A stretch of 64,000 nucleotides of DNA from Symbiodinium sp. CCMP2592 (GCA_905221615.1 CAJNDT010000608.1:1-64000); one strand, 5' to 3'. Counted from the first letter of the stretch, positions 48,043-57,730 are shown. Translations and numbers: made by a program. The notes: a model not told the origin generated them from the letters alone.

Positions 48043-48558
48043 ATGGTTTGGTCGGTTTTGCTTGAATTTTGCAGTGCAATTTCTTGCGACAAGTTTTGGC
48101 CGGCCCTCCTCGCGGAAGGGAGTTCTCCTGTAGGCGAACAGGCTGAGCAGTACTTACCTCTAGGGGCGTTGGTCTTCACTGTGACTGCCGGTCTTTCAAG
48201 CACCTTTGTAGGAAACCTGTTCCTCTTTGCCCTTTGGACGATGCCCGTTTTGCCGCTTCTTTTCCAGTTAGCAGGCCCTAGTCCTCGCCTTAGGGCTGAG
48301 GACTGTGTGCTCGAAGCGGCTTTGTTTTATGCCTCGCTGGTCAGTGGGTTGCTTTCCCGGCTTGGACGTGGCACGCGCACTCATGACAGGCTGGCCTTCC
48401 CATGTGTGGTGTCACGCAGAAGGTTCAGTCTGGACCACTCGTGGGCTTTTGCTGAGCATCAGCAACTGCAATTGCCTGGGGTTCTTTGTAGGGTTGTGCT
48501 AGCCCTTGTTCCCTTTCATGCCTTTGCAGGTGCCATGAGGGGTTTTGCTGCATCCTAA
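48043..48558 (+). CDS. Hypothetical 171-codon ORF with hydrophobic segments
   Basis: ATG at 48043. Residues about 42-76 are strongly hydrophobic (VFTVTAGLSSTFVGNLFLFA) and could span a membrane. A family A hairpin (48280-48304) lies inside the frame and encodes SPRLRAED, as other copies encode similar Leu-Arg-Ala words. No family is recognised; it may be spurious. Confidence 0.2.
   Translation: MVWSVLLEFCSAISCDKFWPALLAEGSSPVGEQAEQYLPLGALVFTVTAGLSSTFVGNLFLFALWTMPVLPLLFQLAGPSPRLRAEDCVLEAALFYASLVSGLLSRLGRGTRTHDRLAFPCVVSRRRFSLDHSWAFAEHQQLQLPGVLCRVVLALVPFHAFAGAMRGFAAS
48280..48304. repeat. Family A bulged hairpin, flanks AGT/ACT
   Basis: CCTCGCC-TTAG-GGC-T-GAGG with three complementary flank bases on each side. 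Confidence 0.7.
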
Positions 48559-49719
48559 ACCCGCGCCTCGATTCTTTTGAGGCATGCTCTTATTATGCCC
48601 TGCAGCACGTCCCCGTCTGTTGTAGGCAGCTGTCGCTGCTGGGCGCAGGGACTCTGTGTGGCTTCCTGCTCGCTCCCGGCGTGGTTTCGCCTACTTTTGG
48701 CTGGTGGTGAGTTGTTTTAGGCACTAGGTGTGCAGCTTCCTGCTTGCTGACTGCACTTGGTGAGGACACGCGCCGGCGTGTGATCCTGCATAGCCTAGTT
48801 AGTTCTCGGCCAGCTGCCCGTGTGCAGAGGACTTTCGCCTTTAGGGGTTTAGGATGCCCTTAGTTGTTTGCCTCGCCTGCAGGCTGAGGTAGGTTTGGGC
48901 CCTCTGTTGGGATGTATGTGGCCTCCCAGCAGGCTCGCGCGCTAGCAGCAGTGAGCAGTCTTCCCTGACTCTGTGACTGCTCCTCTGCTGGCCTTGGGTT
49001 TAGGGCTGGTTTTAGGGATAGTTTCTCCGCCCTGCTGTCTGCTTGCTGACAGTGGATGGCAGCACAGGCTGAGTAGGCTCCCTCCCCTTGCCTTGGTTTG
49101 CCCGCCTTCGCCCGTTATTAGTTTTCTGGGTGTTCTTATAGGCACGCCATGGGTCTCACCTGGCAGCTGACAGGGATCGTGTCTCGTACCTCCTCACTGG
49201 GCAAGTTGAGGCAGCGAGGTGCCTTTCCGCAGTCGCTCTTGCACTCCTCGCCTTAGGGCTGAGGATGTAAGGGTGATAGGCTTTGGTTTTTGCATTTGTG
49301 TAGTCTGTGATCTGCAGTCCAGATTGCCAGTTTGGCCCCTTCCCTTGAAGCAGTCAGAGGCTTCCCAGGGAACAGCCTGGTTCCTTTCCCTCAGGTAGGG
49401 AAGGTCCCCTGCTGTGCGGGCCTCAAAGTTTTGCCCTTTCCCTAGTGAGCAGTCAGCAGGTTTACTGGGAGCAGTCTTCGGGCTTCAAAGTCTCCACTCG
49501 CAGAGAGCATAGCAGGGCGTTGTTCCCTGCGCCAGCACGAAGTTGAGTTGAAGGGAAAGCGTCGCTCCCTGCGCCTTGTTGAGGGGAGTGCGTGGGCCCC
49601 GCGCTAAAGGTACCGAATTGAGGGGCGCTGCTCTGTGCAAGGTGAGGTTGAGGAACCCCTGGGCTGTGAGGGCTTGAGGCTAGGCACTTTACGGCATGTT
49701 GCCTCGCCTAGCTTCACTG

Positions 49720-49748
49720 AGTGACCTCGCCTCAGGGCTGAGGTCACT
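49720..49748. repeat. Family A bulged hairpin, flanks AGTGA/TCACT
   Basis: CCTCGCC-TCAG-GGC-T-GAGG with a perfect 5-bp complementary flank pair different from those of other copies. Confidence 0.75.
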
Positions 49749-50359
49749 GCAAGCTGAGTGCCAGACTGAGGGTAGTGTCAGTTAGGTTGTACAGCTTTCA
49801 CCTCTCAATGTTCGGCTTGAGCACCTGTCAGGGTTTGTCTTTCCCAAGAAGGGCTTGAGGAGTCTTGTCACTCTCCTTGCCAGTACAGTAGGGCTCTGAC
49901 AGAGTGCTTTCTTGGGGCTGAGGTCTTTTTGACTTCGCCCAGGGTCTGTGCAGGACTAGGTTGTGCATACCACTTAATTCGGTGCAGCTTTTCGGACAGG
50001 CCTCTGGCCGTGGACAAGCGCCACTGGAATGAATTCAGGCCTCTGGCCGCGACTTGCTGTCCGCGAAGTGAGAAAGATGCTCCTACCACGGCCTATGTGG
50101 CCAAGCGAAGGCGCGAGCTGGCAGCTGCCCAGGCTGCCCAGCCTTCCGTGCCGTAGGCCCCGAGCCTTGGCACTCGTCTCCCCAGGCACACTCAGGCTCC
50201 TTCCTCGCCTTTTGGCTGAGGTTCGACCCTCAGCGGTGCTTGGAGGGCCCCGGGCACCCCTTGGTCCTTCCCTCGCCTGTTCGGCTGAGGTTTGCTTCTG
50301 AGGCAGCCTGCCCGGGCTCCGGTAGAACCCCGCCTGTACAGACTTTGGTAGGGCCTACC

Positions 50360-50381
50360 CCTCGTCTGAAAACGACTGAGG
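50360..50381. repeat. Family A hairpin with a compensatory stem change
   Basis: CCTC-GTC, loop, GAC-T-GAGG: the inner stem GCC/GGC has become GTC/GAC, so pairing and the bulged T are both kept. Confidence 0.65.
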
Positions 50382-50463
50382 TTGGCGGGTGTAACTAGCC
50401 ACCTGTAGTCTAGGACGTAGGGCCGCCCTTGCCTAAAGTGGCTGAGGTTTCTCACCAGAATGC

Positions 50464-52407
50464 ATGCTGAATTCATCTTCGGACACGTCTACGACGGCTT
50501 GCAGCTCGGCGACGAAAGATGCTCCTAGGGGCTGGTTGGGGTCTGATCTCATTAAGATACTTCGGGAGGTCTCAGCGTTTCCCTTGAGCGTGCACTTGCG
50601 ACTTGACGAAGGCGGGAGGTCTCTGAGCGCGTCTGTGGACAATCTCTCGTCAGCCGAGTCTTTAACCACTTCCCGCCGTGCTTATGTCTGTGAACGCAGC
50701 ATATCAGAACTTCCCCACTCCGAGGATCGCTTGGGCACCGTACTGTGCGACAATGCGTGGGATGAGGAGACGGAGCGCCAACCAGACCGATTTGAAACAC
50801 CATTTCTTTGCCCTAACCCTTGCTCCTCACCACGTTTTGCGGACCCTAACCCCAATTTCAGCAGTAAGGAGATTTCCTCCCACATAGATCGCCTGGGGCG
50901 CACTGCGGGATCAAACCGCATAGGGCAACGGGTCCTTGTGCGTTCTGACAGCGAGGAGGGGGATACTGACTGTGGAAACCCGGCGCTGTGTCAACATTGT
51001 GGACAGAGCCCCATATGTGCCGCTGACCCCGCCGAACCAATCTGTGGTTTTGTGCATCACAGCCAAATCGCGCAAATGGCAGGCCCGCCTACTGAGGGCC
51101 TTGACCATCTGGTGCAAAGCCTCCATACTCATTGTGTCAACTGCCTCGCTGCTGCCTTCACCATGCCCAGAGCAACTAGGAGAGGTTTGGTTAGGATCTC
51201 AGGTGCAAGATTTTTTCCAGTTGAGGCCTTGGAGGGAGAGGCGGAACAAGGCGGGTGTTGTGCTGCCTCACGTGATGCAAAGGCTGACCGTCCGGATCGG
51301 GTGGTCTCACCTAAGCCGGTGACCCGATCAAATGTGATATCCAGGTCACGACGGTCTAGGCGCAGGTTCCACCGAAGGCCCCGAGTTCAAGCCTTACTGA
51401 GGACGGGGGCGCTGCCGCCTGAATTGTGTGCAAGGCTGGCTGGCCCCGTTCATCAGCCTGCCGGTGTGGAAAATGTATTCTGTAACCCCTACCCGTGCTT
51501 TCCTTCCACGCCTGGAGGCCCGAACCCCGCTTTTAAGTTGGCAGTTGCGCAATCTTTGTCATCAGCTTCAATAGAGCCCCTTCGGGGAGCCCCCAGGGCC
51601 CGTGTAGAGGATGGCAGTAGCCGGAGGAGGAGTTATCAACAGAAGCAGATTTCGAGTGCAAACTTTGCCAAGGATAATCTCCATTTTCTTGCCAAATCCG
51701 AAGGCGTAAAGTATTCAAAATGTCCACTGGCGCCGGATGCACGTGAGCTTGAAAGGGATGCAATTGCAATTTCGCCAAGTGTCGATGCAGCTTCAATTTG
51801 TAGCCCAACCCCGTGCGTGCTGGCCGGTCCAGGCTGCTCTAACCCCAATGTCGTTGAGCAGGGTCTTTCCCTGGAACCAGTATCCTTTGAGCAGGTAGTC
51901 CAGATTTCTGAACCGCCAGCGATAAATCCTGCGTTTAGGACCTGCCTAACACCGTTGTCGCAAGTATGCATTTTTCCCGAAAAACCCACACTTGCGACTG
52001 CCGCAGTCACATCTAGTGATTTTTCGGAAAAAATGCCTTCTTGCAACCTCAGGTTCGTTGAGGAGGGCTTATCCCGTGAGCCCGGGTCCGATGATCAGCC
52101 CTTTCAGGCTTCTGCGTCACAGGAGCCCTTTGGTTCACCGTTCCACGGCTCGTCTCCCTCAACATGCAGGGAGGGCCACTCGACTCAGCAGATGCCGACA
52201 CCTACACCCCGCAGCAGCCTCACAGATGCAAGGCCCCATGGAAGCGGGGACGAATCATTTCCTTTCCCTAAACCGTGTGCTCTCTCGTGCCCTTGGAGCC
52301 AAAATCCAGGGTTTGGGCCAGATAAGGCCTTCCCCCGCAAACCGGACTCCGGGTCAAGTGATGCCAGCAGGGGCTACAGCGTGCCCAACTTTGGATCATT
52401 CTCCTGA
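50464..52407 (+). CDS. LINE-B 5' ORF (647 codons), ORF2 N-terminal region-like
   Basis: ATG at 50464. The product is Ser/Pro-rich with CxxC pairs (about 180-195 and 218-222) and at least four spaced repeats of a CxPxPC...P-N/G-PxF type, followed twice by GLSxEP. Similar Cys and GPKFF-type words occur at the N-terminus of LINE-A and LINE-C ORF2. The frame ends at a TGA (52405) that is itself part of a family B hairpin, and the endonuclease frame, one base shifted, overlaps it. It may be the amino part of ORF2 joined by frameshifting or broken by the hairpin insertion. No ORF1 with a coiled coil was found upstream. Confidence 0.45.
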   Translation: MLNSSSDTSTTACSSATKDAPRGWLGSDLIKILREVSAFPLSVHLRLDEGGRSLSASVDNLSSAESLTTSRRAYVCERSISELPHSEDRLGTVLCDNAWDEETERQPDRFETPFLCPNPCSSPRFADPNPNFSSKEISSHIDRLGRTAGSNRIGQRVLVRSDSEEGDTDCGNPALCQHCGQSPICAADPAEPICGFVHHSQIAQMAGPPTEGLDHLVQSLHTHCVNCLAAAFTMPRATRRGLVRISGARFFPVEALEGEAEQGGCCAASRDAKADRPDRVVSPKPVTRSNVISRSRRSRRRFHRRPRVQALLRTGALPPELCARLAGPVHQPAGVENVFCNPYPCFPSTPGGPNPAFKLAVAQSLSSASIEPLRGAPRARVEDGSSRRRSYQQKQISSANFAKDNLHFLAKSEGVKYSKCPLAPDARELERDAIAISPSVDAASICSPTPCVLAGPGCSNPNVVEQGLSLEPVSFEQVVQISEPPAINPAFRTCLTPLSQVCIFPEKPTLATAAVTSSDFSEKMPSCNLRFVEEGLSREPGSDDQPFQASASQEPFGSPFHGSSPSTCREGHSTQQMPTPTPRSSLTDARPHGSGDESFPFPKPCALSCPWSQNPGFGPDKAFPRKPDSGSSDASRGYSVPNFGSFS

Positions 52408-55400
52408 TGTGCGCCCTGATGGCTGCACTCAAGAAACAGTGCAAAGCATTTCCAAATCGTCCCGCATTGCTACAAAACTCCCGAAAAGCAAACCCCCTCT
52501 CCCGGCCCGGGAGAGGGGGTTTGCTTTGAGGCATTCTTGGGGCCCCCGGGCAGACCGTGGACTCAATGCCGGCCCGAGCCTTGATGGTTTGCCGGGCCGT
52601 GGCGAGTCAGCGCAACTACACCGGCCTTCAATCAAACCTGTCGATTGGAGCCATGTCTCAAGCCTTCTGGAGCAGGCTGTCACGAATGGGTTTAAGGATG
52701 TTGAAAGTGCCATCATAAATCTTGCTGAGGACATCCAAACACATTTCAAGGAGCCCTCCTTGGAGTGGTGGACGGGCTACAACATGATGCAATGCCTGGT
52801 TGATGAGTCCAACCCTGCCTGGGTTCAAGCTGCGGTCAGGCAATTGATAAAAGCGGAGGATCGATCACACCCAAAACCAGTAGCCCTCATCAGTTTGAAC
52901 ATCACAACCTGGGGCCCAAAGTTTAAAGATTGGCTAGAGGGCTGTGCTGATAAATTTGATCTGCTGTGTATCCAGGAAACACACCTTCGCAAGGACGTGC
53001 CGACTGCTGCGGCCTGGCTTACACAAAGAGGCCTGGTAGGCCATTTTGGCCCGGGGCACAAAGGCGATACACCGGGGATCAAAGGAGGCCTGGTCACACT
53101 GGCGCCGGCACACCGCAATGTTAGCCAATCCCACACGTTTCAAAAGGACGGTTGTGGTTTCATAGTTGACCTCATAAGGTTTGCGGGGTGTACTTTAGCA
53201 GTGATCAACCTTTATCTTCAGTCAGCATCCTCCCTGCAAACCGAGCCCAATTGCTCCATTGTGGCAAACCTTATTGCTTGTGTGCGCGAGCTGGCGGTTC
53301 CGTGGATTGTGATGGGAGATTTCAACACTCCCATCACTGATCTCCAAGCCACCAACATACCCACTGAAGCTCAGGGCAGTCTGCTTTCCCCAGGAGGACC
53401 CACCACTGATGATGGAGCATGCCTTGACTACGCGCTGGTGTGTCATAGCTTATCGGGCTCTTTGGTATGCGAAGTTTCATGGGATGCTCCTTTCAGGCCG
53501 CACGGGATGCTTAAGTTCACCTTGGAGGCCGATTGCTCTTTCACTGTGCCTGAGCTCCCACGGTTTCAGCAAATCTCTTCAGCAGCATCCCAGCCTTTTG
53601 TTGACAGTCTCCATCTTGATGATTTTGAGTGGGAAGGCTGTCTGCAACCTTCGGCTATCACCCGCGCTTTTGCTGTTTGGTCCAAGGCAGCGGCAGCAAC
53701 CTGTGGTGTAACCCGGCAAGGCCCAGGCACTCATTTTGCCATTTCCAATCTACCCCTGATTCCTCACACACACCCGGGAAGAGTGTGGCGAGGACACTCC
53801 GAATCCTTCTGGGATCGGGTAGCGGGCTGGGCCAAAAAACGGCCGGTTTTCTCTAATGGGATTCCCTCCTCCATTGCCTCCTTTCTGCATGACTCTGAGG
53901 CCAAATGGGCCTCAAATGCCAACATGACCTGGGCGGAATGGAAGGACGAGACGTTCCGTGTTCTAAAGGGAGAGTCACCTAGCAAGGGATGGCTTGAAAC
54001 CACAACCGCACAGCAGAGGCAGGCCCGTTCAGACCATTTAACCAGCAAAAGCACTCATTTTCAAACATGGCTTCAGACCTCAGTTAAACAAGGGATGCGA
54101 CCTTTGTTCCGGGCACTAAGCAACCCTGATGCTAAGGTAGAAAGACCTTTCCGAAATGTTGGCCTTGAACTCAGACCTTTCCTTCGATTAGGATTTTGGT
54201 CGGTTCTTTGGCAAGCCCAGCCTTCTCCTCTGCCCTCAGTTTCACCGGAGCTTCATGAGCGTGCCCGAGAACACGCCCTGTCCTTACAGCCAATCACGAT
54301 TGACATGCTCCTCCCGAGGCTACGTAAACTTGCCAACAAGGCTGGAGGTGCAGATGGATGGAGCTACGCGCAGCTCAAAATGCTTCCGGATGAGGCTTTA
54401 GAGGCTATGCTGTTCATTTTTCGGAGCATAGAATGCGAAGGAGTGCTTCCCGAACAGTGGCTTACCACTTTAATCACTATGCTTCCAAAAAACTTGAAAG
54501 TTGAACGCCCGATTGCGTTATGCAACGCAACTTACCGGTTGTGGGCCAAGTTAAGATACCCTGAGGTCGAGGATTGGATTCTTCAATTTCAGGCCAAAGC
54601 ACCTTGGGAGCAAGTTGTACCGGGACAATCCACTTTGGATGTGAGCATTTTTCGCTTACTCTCGGCGGAACTGGCGCGCGTTAAGAAACGAAGCCGAATT
54701 GTGTTGTTCGTAGACCTTCAAACATTTTATGAGGCGGTGTCACATACTGCCGTTGCTGAGCAAGCACTGTTGCACCAGTTCCCAGCAGTTTGTGTCGACG
54801 CCGCTCTAAAGGTCTACAGAGGGGCCCGCTACATTCTGTCTGAGTCCACGGTGTCGCCAGTATGCTTCGCAGCATCTGGCCTGATGGCTGGATGCCCTTA
54901 TGCACCAGCTTTAGCAAAACTGGCTCTTTATCCCAGTCTTTCTACACTCAGGTCATCAAATCTTACTGACAACATAACTGCATGGCTTGACGACATCAGT
55001 GTCGACACTGAAGGGCCACACGCCACTCAAACTGCAGCACGGGCACACAAATCTTATCAGCTTCTCAAGAGCTCCCTTGAACGGGATGGGTTAAAAATGT
55101 CGCTGACCAAAACTTGCTTTGTGTGCTCGGATGCCCAGGCGGAGAAATCCTTAAAAAAGGTTTTAGGCCCTAATGACCCCCCGATCTCTTCGCTTGCTCG
55201 TGATCTAGGAACTGATTACTCAGGAGCACGCCGTCGCCGAATAACAATTGCCAAAGAACGGCAAGCCAAAGGCAGAACCAGATCCACCCGCCTCCGTAAG
55301 CTTCAGGTACCCTCTCTTTCGCATAAGTGGAGGGCTTTCAAAGGAGGGGTTTTTGCAACTGCCGCATGGGGACACCAAGCCCAGGGTTTGGCACCCAAAA

Positions 55401-57505
55401 GGCTAAAGTGGTTAAGGGCTTGCGCTGCACAACAGCTGAATCGTCACAAGCTTGGTAGCTCTGATCTGGTGTTTGATTTTCATCGTAAGTTTGAGGACCC
55501 TATCATCACCATTGTCACTCAGCATTTGACAACCATTGCCAGGATTTTCCGCAGATGGCCTTTATCGCGTTGGTCTCAACTTCAGAGTGCATGGGAATGT
55601 TCGTGGGAGCGTCTTCGCTCCACAAAGTATCCTTGGCAGGTTGTATCTGGCCCTCTAGCTGCGGCGCAAGCGTACTTGTTCCAATTTGACGTTAACTGCC
55701 GTTCTCTTGAACAATGGACTTTCGGTGCCACCGTTCTTAATTGCCAATGGTTGGATCCGGACTTCAAGGAGGTGCTTAAGCGACGACTTAAGGGCCATCT
55801 TCTTGATTTACGTAATACCCGAATGGCACACGTCCTTGAAGATACAGCAGTCACGCAAGGCCTTGATTGGACCAGTCACCGTCGCCAAATCGCACAAATA
55901 GCAAAGTGCAGAAAACCCACCAAATGGCTCCGAGCGTTGTGGCAAGGCGCTGTGCTTTGTCAGACCACTGGTGGACAAGAGCTGTGCCCTTTGTGTGGCA
56001 CTCCTGCGACGTGGAGACATGTTTTGCTTGACTGTGATTACTGGCAGACCCGTCATCGCAAACCTCCGCCCAGTTGGACTGCACTCCAACAGCAATGGCC
56101 ATCGTCTTCATTGTGGGAGCGAGGCTTGCTCCCGGCGGCCATGACCCTGCAGTCAAGGCCAGCCTTTACACAAACTGATGTGCGTGAAGGCTCTTGGTCC
56201 GTAGAGGAACGCGTCGATGCACAACAGTTTGTCTTTAGTACTGATGCCACAGGTGGCCCGGACAGCGCAGATGTACGGCGCCGCATAGTAGCTTTTGCTG
56301 TAGTCGCCTTTCAAAAAACTCACAATCAGCTTTCGCAAGTTGCGGCTATCACAGGGTACCTTCCTGTGGGAGCCTCGGTAGCTGATGGTGAGACGCGTGC
56401 CCTGCAAGTTTTGCAAGAAAACATTTTTGGTGTGGCCGATGTAACAGCTGATTGTCAAACAGCCATTAAACGAGCAACGTCTTTTGGCACCAACCTGCAG
56501 TGTCATTGGGTGAGATCTCACCAGAGTCGGGAGGCTTTTAAGACGGAGTTTGGAGAGCAAAACTTGTGGCGACACGAAGCCAATCACATTGCGGATCAAC
56601 TTTGTGATAAGGTTGCTATGCGCATTTATGACAAGGACTTTTCATGCAGAGTTCAGTTCCTTGATTCCCTTGTGCAGAAGATTTCCACTTTCCTTTCGGA
56701 GAGGGTTGAGATCCTTATCACTTCAAAAAACGATCCTCCTCCGCAGGTTTTCCGTGAACAGAGAGGCAAACAGCACCGAAACAAGGTCGCAGTCTCGCAG
56801 GCTTTTGCCAAACCACGTCGAGCGGAGCAGCAAGCTCTGTCCACGCAAGCCACTCAACGTGAACCTGGCCCCAACAAAAAGCAGAGGCTGCTTCGTCTGC
56901 TTGAGGATCCCAGCCTCCATCTCGGTCATGAGTGGAAGGCGACAGGGACCAAGGCTGAGAACAACGTTGCTGTTCAATGCCAACGTTGCCAACTTTACAT
57001 TGAGCAATGTAATGCGCCTGACCTTTTCAACCGAAAAATTAACCACCCTTGCCAAGACATCCCAGCAGCCTTGCCTGAGTGCTGGTCGATTCACTCTTCG
57101 CACTCAATGGTAAATAAAGGAGCGTTTTTCGCTTGCTCTAAGTGTTTGGCGACTGTTAAGTTGGCTGCGAAGGCTTCAACTAAGACACTCTTGAACCACT
57201 GTAAAGGTTTGAGTCGCCGCACTGGAAAGAACCTCTTGAGAACCAAAGTGCACGAGCAAGTGAGTGCTGAGCAGCATGTTTCCATTGCTGCACTTTTCCA
57301 CCCAAGAGCTGATCCGGTCCAGGTTGAGGCGCAAAAGTCTGACCCACCTAGTAATGACCTAAACCAGTTGTGCCCGCCGCCTCCACCTAAGGTCAATAAT
57401 CCCTTGCAGTCAAACCCTAAACCCAAGGCTAAGCCGAAGTCTGCCCTGCCCGGCGATGACCCCAAACAGAAGACCCTTTGTTTTCGGAATTCTAAATCTC
57501 ATTAA
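51992..57505 (+). CDS. LINE-B ORF2: endonuclease, reverse transcriptase, RNase H, zinc tail
   Basis: The frame is open for 1837 codons; no ATG at the frame start, and the first ~135 codons overlap the 5' ORF and may not be used. Counting from 51992: endonuclease from about 296 (LISLNITTW) through VMGDFNTPI (about 443) and RPHGMLKF; RT with GGADGWSYA (about 784), FVDLQTFYE (about 905), AGCPYAP (about 965) and WLDDISVD (about 997); RNase H with STDATGG (about 1415), a later Glu in DGETRAL, Asp in TADCQTA and HWVRSH; C-terminal Cys/His domain from CQRCQLYIEQC (about 1662). Domain order matches LINE-A ORF2 with clear divergence. The C-terminus QKTLCF parallels QRTLRF of LINE-A. The frame is intact to its TAA. 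Confidence 0.9.
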   Translation: MRLPQSHLVIFRKKCLLATSGSLRRAYPVSPGPMISPFRLLRHRSPLVHRSTARLPQHAGRATRLSRCRHLHPAAASQMQGPMEAGTNHFLSLNRVLSRALGAKIQGLGQIRPSPANRTPGQVMPAGATACPTLDHSPDVRPDGCTQETVQSISKSSRIATKLPKSKPPLPARERGFALRHSWGPRADRGLNAGPSLDGLPGRGESAQLHRPSIKPVDWSHVSSLLEQAVTNGFKDVESAIINLAEDIQTHFKEPSLEWWTGYNMMQCLVDESNPAWVQAAVRQLIKAEDRSHPKPVALISLNITTWGPKFKDWLEGCADKFDLLCIQETHLRKDVPTAAAWLTQRGLVGHFGPGHKGDTPGIKGGLVTLAPAHRNVSQSHTFQKDGCGFIVDLIRFAGCTLAVINLYLQSASSLQTEPNCSIVANLIACVRELAVPWIVMGDFNTPITDLQATNIPTEAQGSLLSPGGPTTDDGACLDYALVCHSLSGSLVCEVSWDAPFRPHGMLKFTLEADCSFTVPELPRFQQISSAASQPFVDSLHLDDFEWEGCLQPSAITRAFAVWSKAAAATCGVTRQGPGTHFAISNLPLIPHTHPGRVWRGHSESFWDRVAGWAKKRPVFSNGIPSSIASFLHDSEAKWASNANMTWAEWKDETFRVLKGESPSKGWLETTTAQQRQARSDHLTSKSTHFQTWLQTSVKQGMRPLFRALSNPDAKVERPFRNVGLELRPFLRLGFWSVLWQAQPSPLPSVSPELHERAREHALSLQPITIDMLLPRLRKLANKAGGADGWSYAQLKMLPDEALEAMLFIFRSIECEGVLPEQWLTTLITMLPKNLKVERPIALCNATYRLWAKLRYPEVEDWILQFQAKAPWEQVVPGQSTLDVSIFRLLSAELARVKKRSRIVLFVDLQTFYEAVSHTAVAEQALLHQFPAVCVDAALKVYRGARYILSESTVSPVCFAASGLMAGCPYAPALAKLALYPSLSTLRSSNLTDNITAWLDDISVDTEGPHATQTAARAHKSYQLLKSSLERDGLKMSLTKTCFVCSDAQAEKSLKKVLGPNDPPISSLARDLGTDYSGARRRRITIAKERQAKGRTRSTRLRKLQVPSLSHKWRAFKGGVFATAAWGHQAQGLAPKRLKWLRACAAQQLNRHKLGSSDLVFDFHRKFEDPIITIVTQHLTTIARIFRRWPLSRWSQLQSAWECSWERLRSTKYPWQVVSGPLAAAQAYLFQFDVNCRSLEQWTFGATVLNCQWLDPDFKEVLKRRLKGHLLDLRNTRMAHVLEDTAVTQGLDWTSHRRQIAQIAKCRKPTKWLRALWQGAVLCQTTGGQELCPLCGTPATWRHVLLDCDYWQTRHRKPPPSWTALQQQWPSSSLWERGLLPAAMTLQSRPAFTQTDVREGSWSVEERVDAQQFVFSTDATGGPDSADVRRRIVAFAVVAFQKTHNQLSQVAAITGYLPVGASVADGETRALQVLQENIFGVADVTADCQTAIKRATSFGTNLQCHWVRSHQSREAFKTEFGEQNLWRHEANHIADQLCDKVAMRIYDKDFSCRVQFLDSLVQKISTFLSERVEILITSKNDPPPQVFREQRGKQHRNKVAVSQAFAKPRRAEQQALSTQATQREPGPNKKQRLLRLLEDPSLHLGHEWKATGTKAENNVAVQCQRCQLYIEQCNAPDLFNRKINHPCQDIPAALPECWSIHSSHSMVNKGAFFACSKCLATVKLAAKASTKTLLNHCKGLSRRTGKNLLRTKVHEQVSAEQHVSIAALFHPRADPVQVEAQKSDPPSNDLNQLCPPPPPKVNNPLQSNPKPKAKPKSALPGDDPKQKTLCFRNSKSH
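52405..52431. repeat. Family B bulged hairpin at the LINE-B frame junction
   Basis: TGA-t-GTGC-GCC, loop CTGAT, GGC-T-GCAC-TCA. Outer flanks TGA/TCA are complementary, and the left flank is the stop codon of the 5' ORF. Confidence 0.65.
52485..52527. repeat. Perfect 43-nt palindrome in LINE-B ORF2
   Basis: Arms 52485-52505 and 52507-52527 are perfectly complementary over 21 bp around a single central C. It lies 78 bp after the 5' ORF stop, in the open ORF2 frame. There it encodes Lys-Pro-Pro-Leu-Pro-Ala-Arg-Glu-Arg-Gly-Phe. Confidence 0.9.
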
Positions 57506-57507
57506 TG

Positions 57508-57538
57508 CCCGGTGTGCGCCTTGTCTGGCAGCACCCGG
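57508..57538. repeat. Family B bulged hairpin, flanks CCGG/CCGG
   Basis: CCGG-t-GTGC-GCC, loop TTGTCT, GGC-A-GCAC-CCGG. It starts 3 nt after the LINE-B ORF2 stop. Confidence 0.7.
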
Positions 57539-57631
57539 AAAATGGAAAGGGTCTGTTTATTTGGTGTAAGGTTTAATGCCAGGAGTACGATGTTGGATGC
57601 CATTTGGAAAGCGACTCAAATGAGAACTGTG

Positions 57632-57659
57632 CCGGTGTGCGCTTGAATGCTGCACCCGA
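57632..57659. repeat. Family B bulged hairpin, shorter inner stem
   Basis: CCGG-t-GTGC-GC, loop TTGAAT, GC-T-GCAC-CCGA. Same plan as 57508-57538 with one base pair fewer inside. Confidence 0.65.
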
Positions 57660-57710
57660 AAATTTCCTTTGAGACCCAACTTGTCCTCTAGGTAGACGAA
57701 TGATCCATGT

Positions 57711-57730
57711 GTGCGCCCTGATGGCTGCAC
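57711..57730. repeat. Family B bulged hairpin
   Basis: GTGC-GCC, loop CTGAT, GGC-T-GCAC. The core is identical to 52409-52428, but the outer flanks here barely pair. Confidence 0.65.

Larger units (their letters stand above)
46808..50463. other. 3.6-kb low-coding region rich in short hairpins (LINE-A 3' side / LINE-B 5' side)
   Basis: No convincing long gene. At least 12 members of the CCTC-GCC-loop-GGC-T-GAGG hairpin family occur here, at 46880, 47271, 47326, 47602, 48280, 48871, 49246, 49720, 50203, 50271, 50360 and 50427. A ~60-bp block with GGACAGGCCTCTGGCCGTGG is duplicated at about 47771-47823 and 49990-50043. A run of ten G lies near 47399-47408. A ~45-bp direct repeat containing GGCTTGCGGTGCCCAGGAGC-like sequence lies at about 47068 and 47290. 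Confidence 0.6.
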
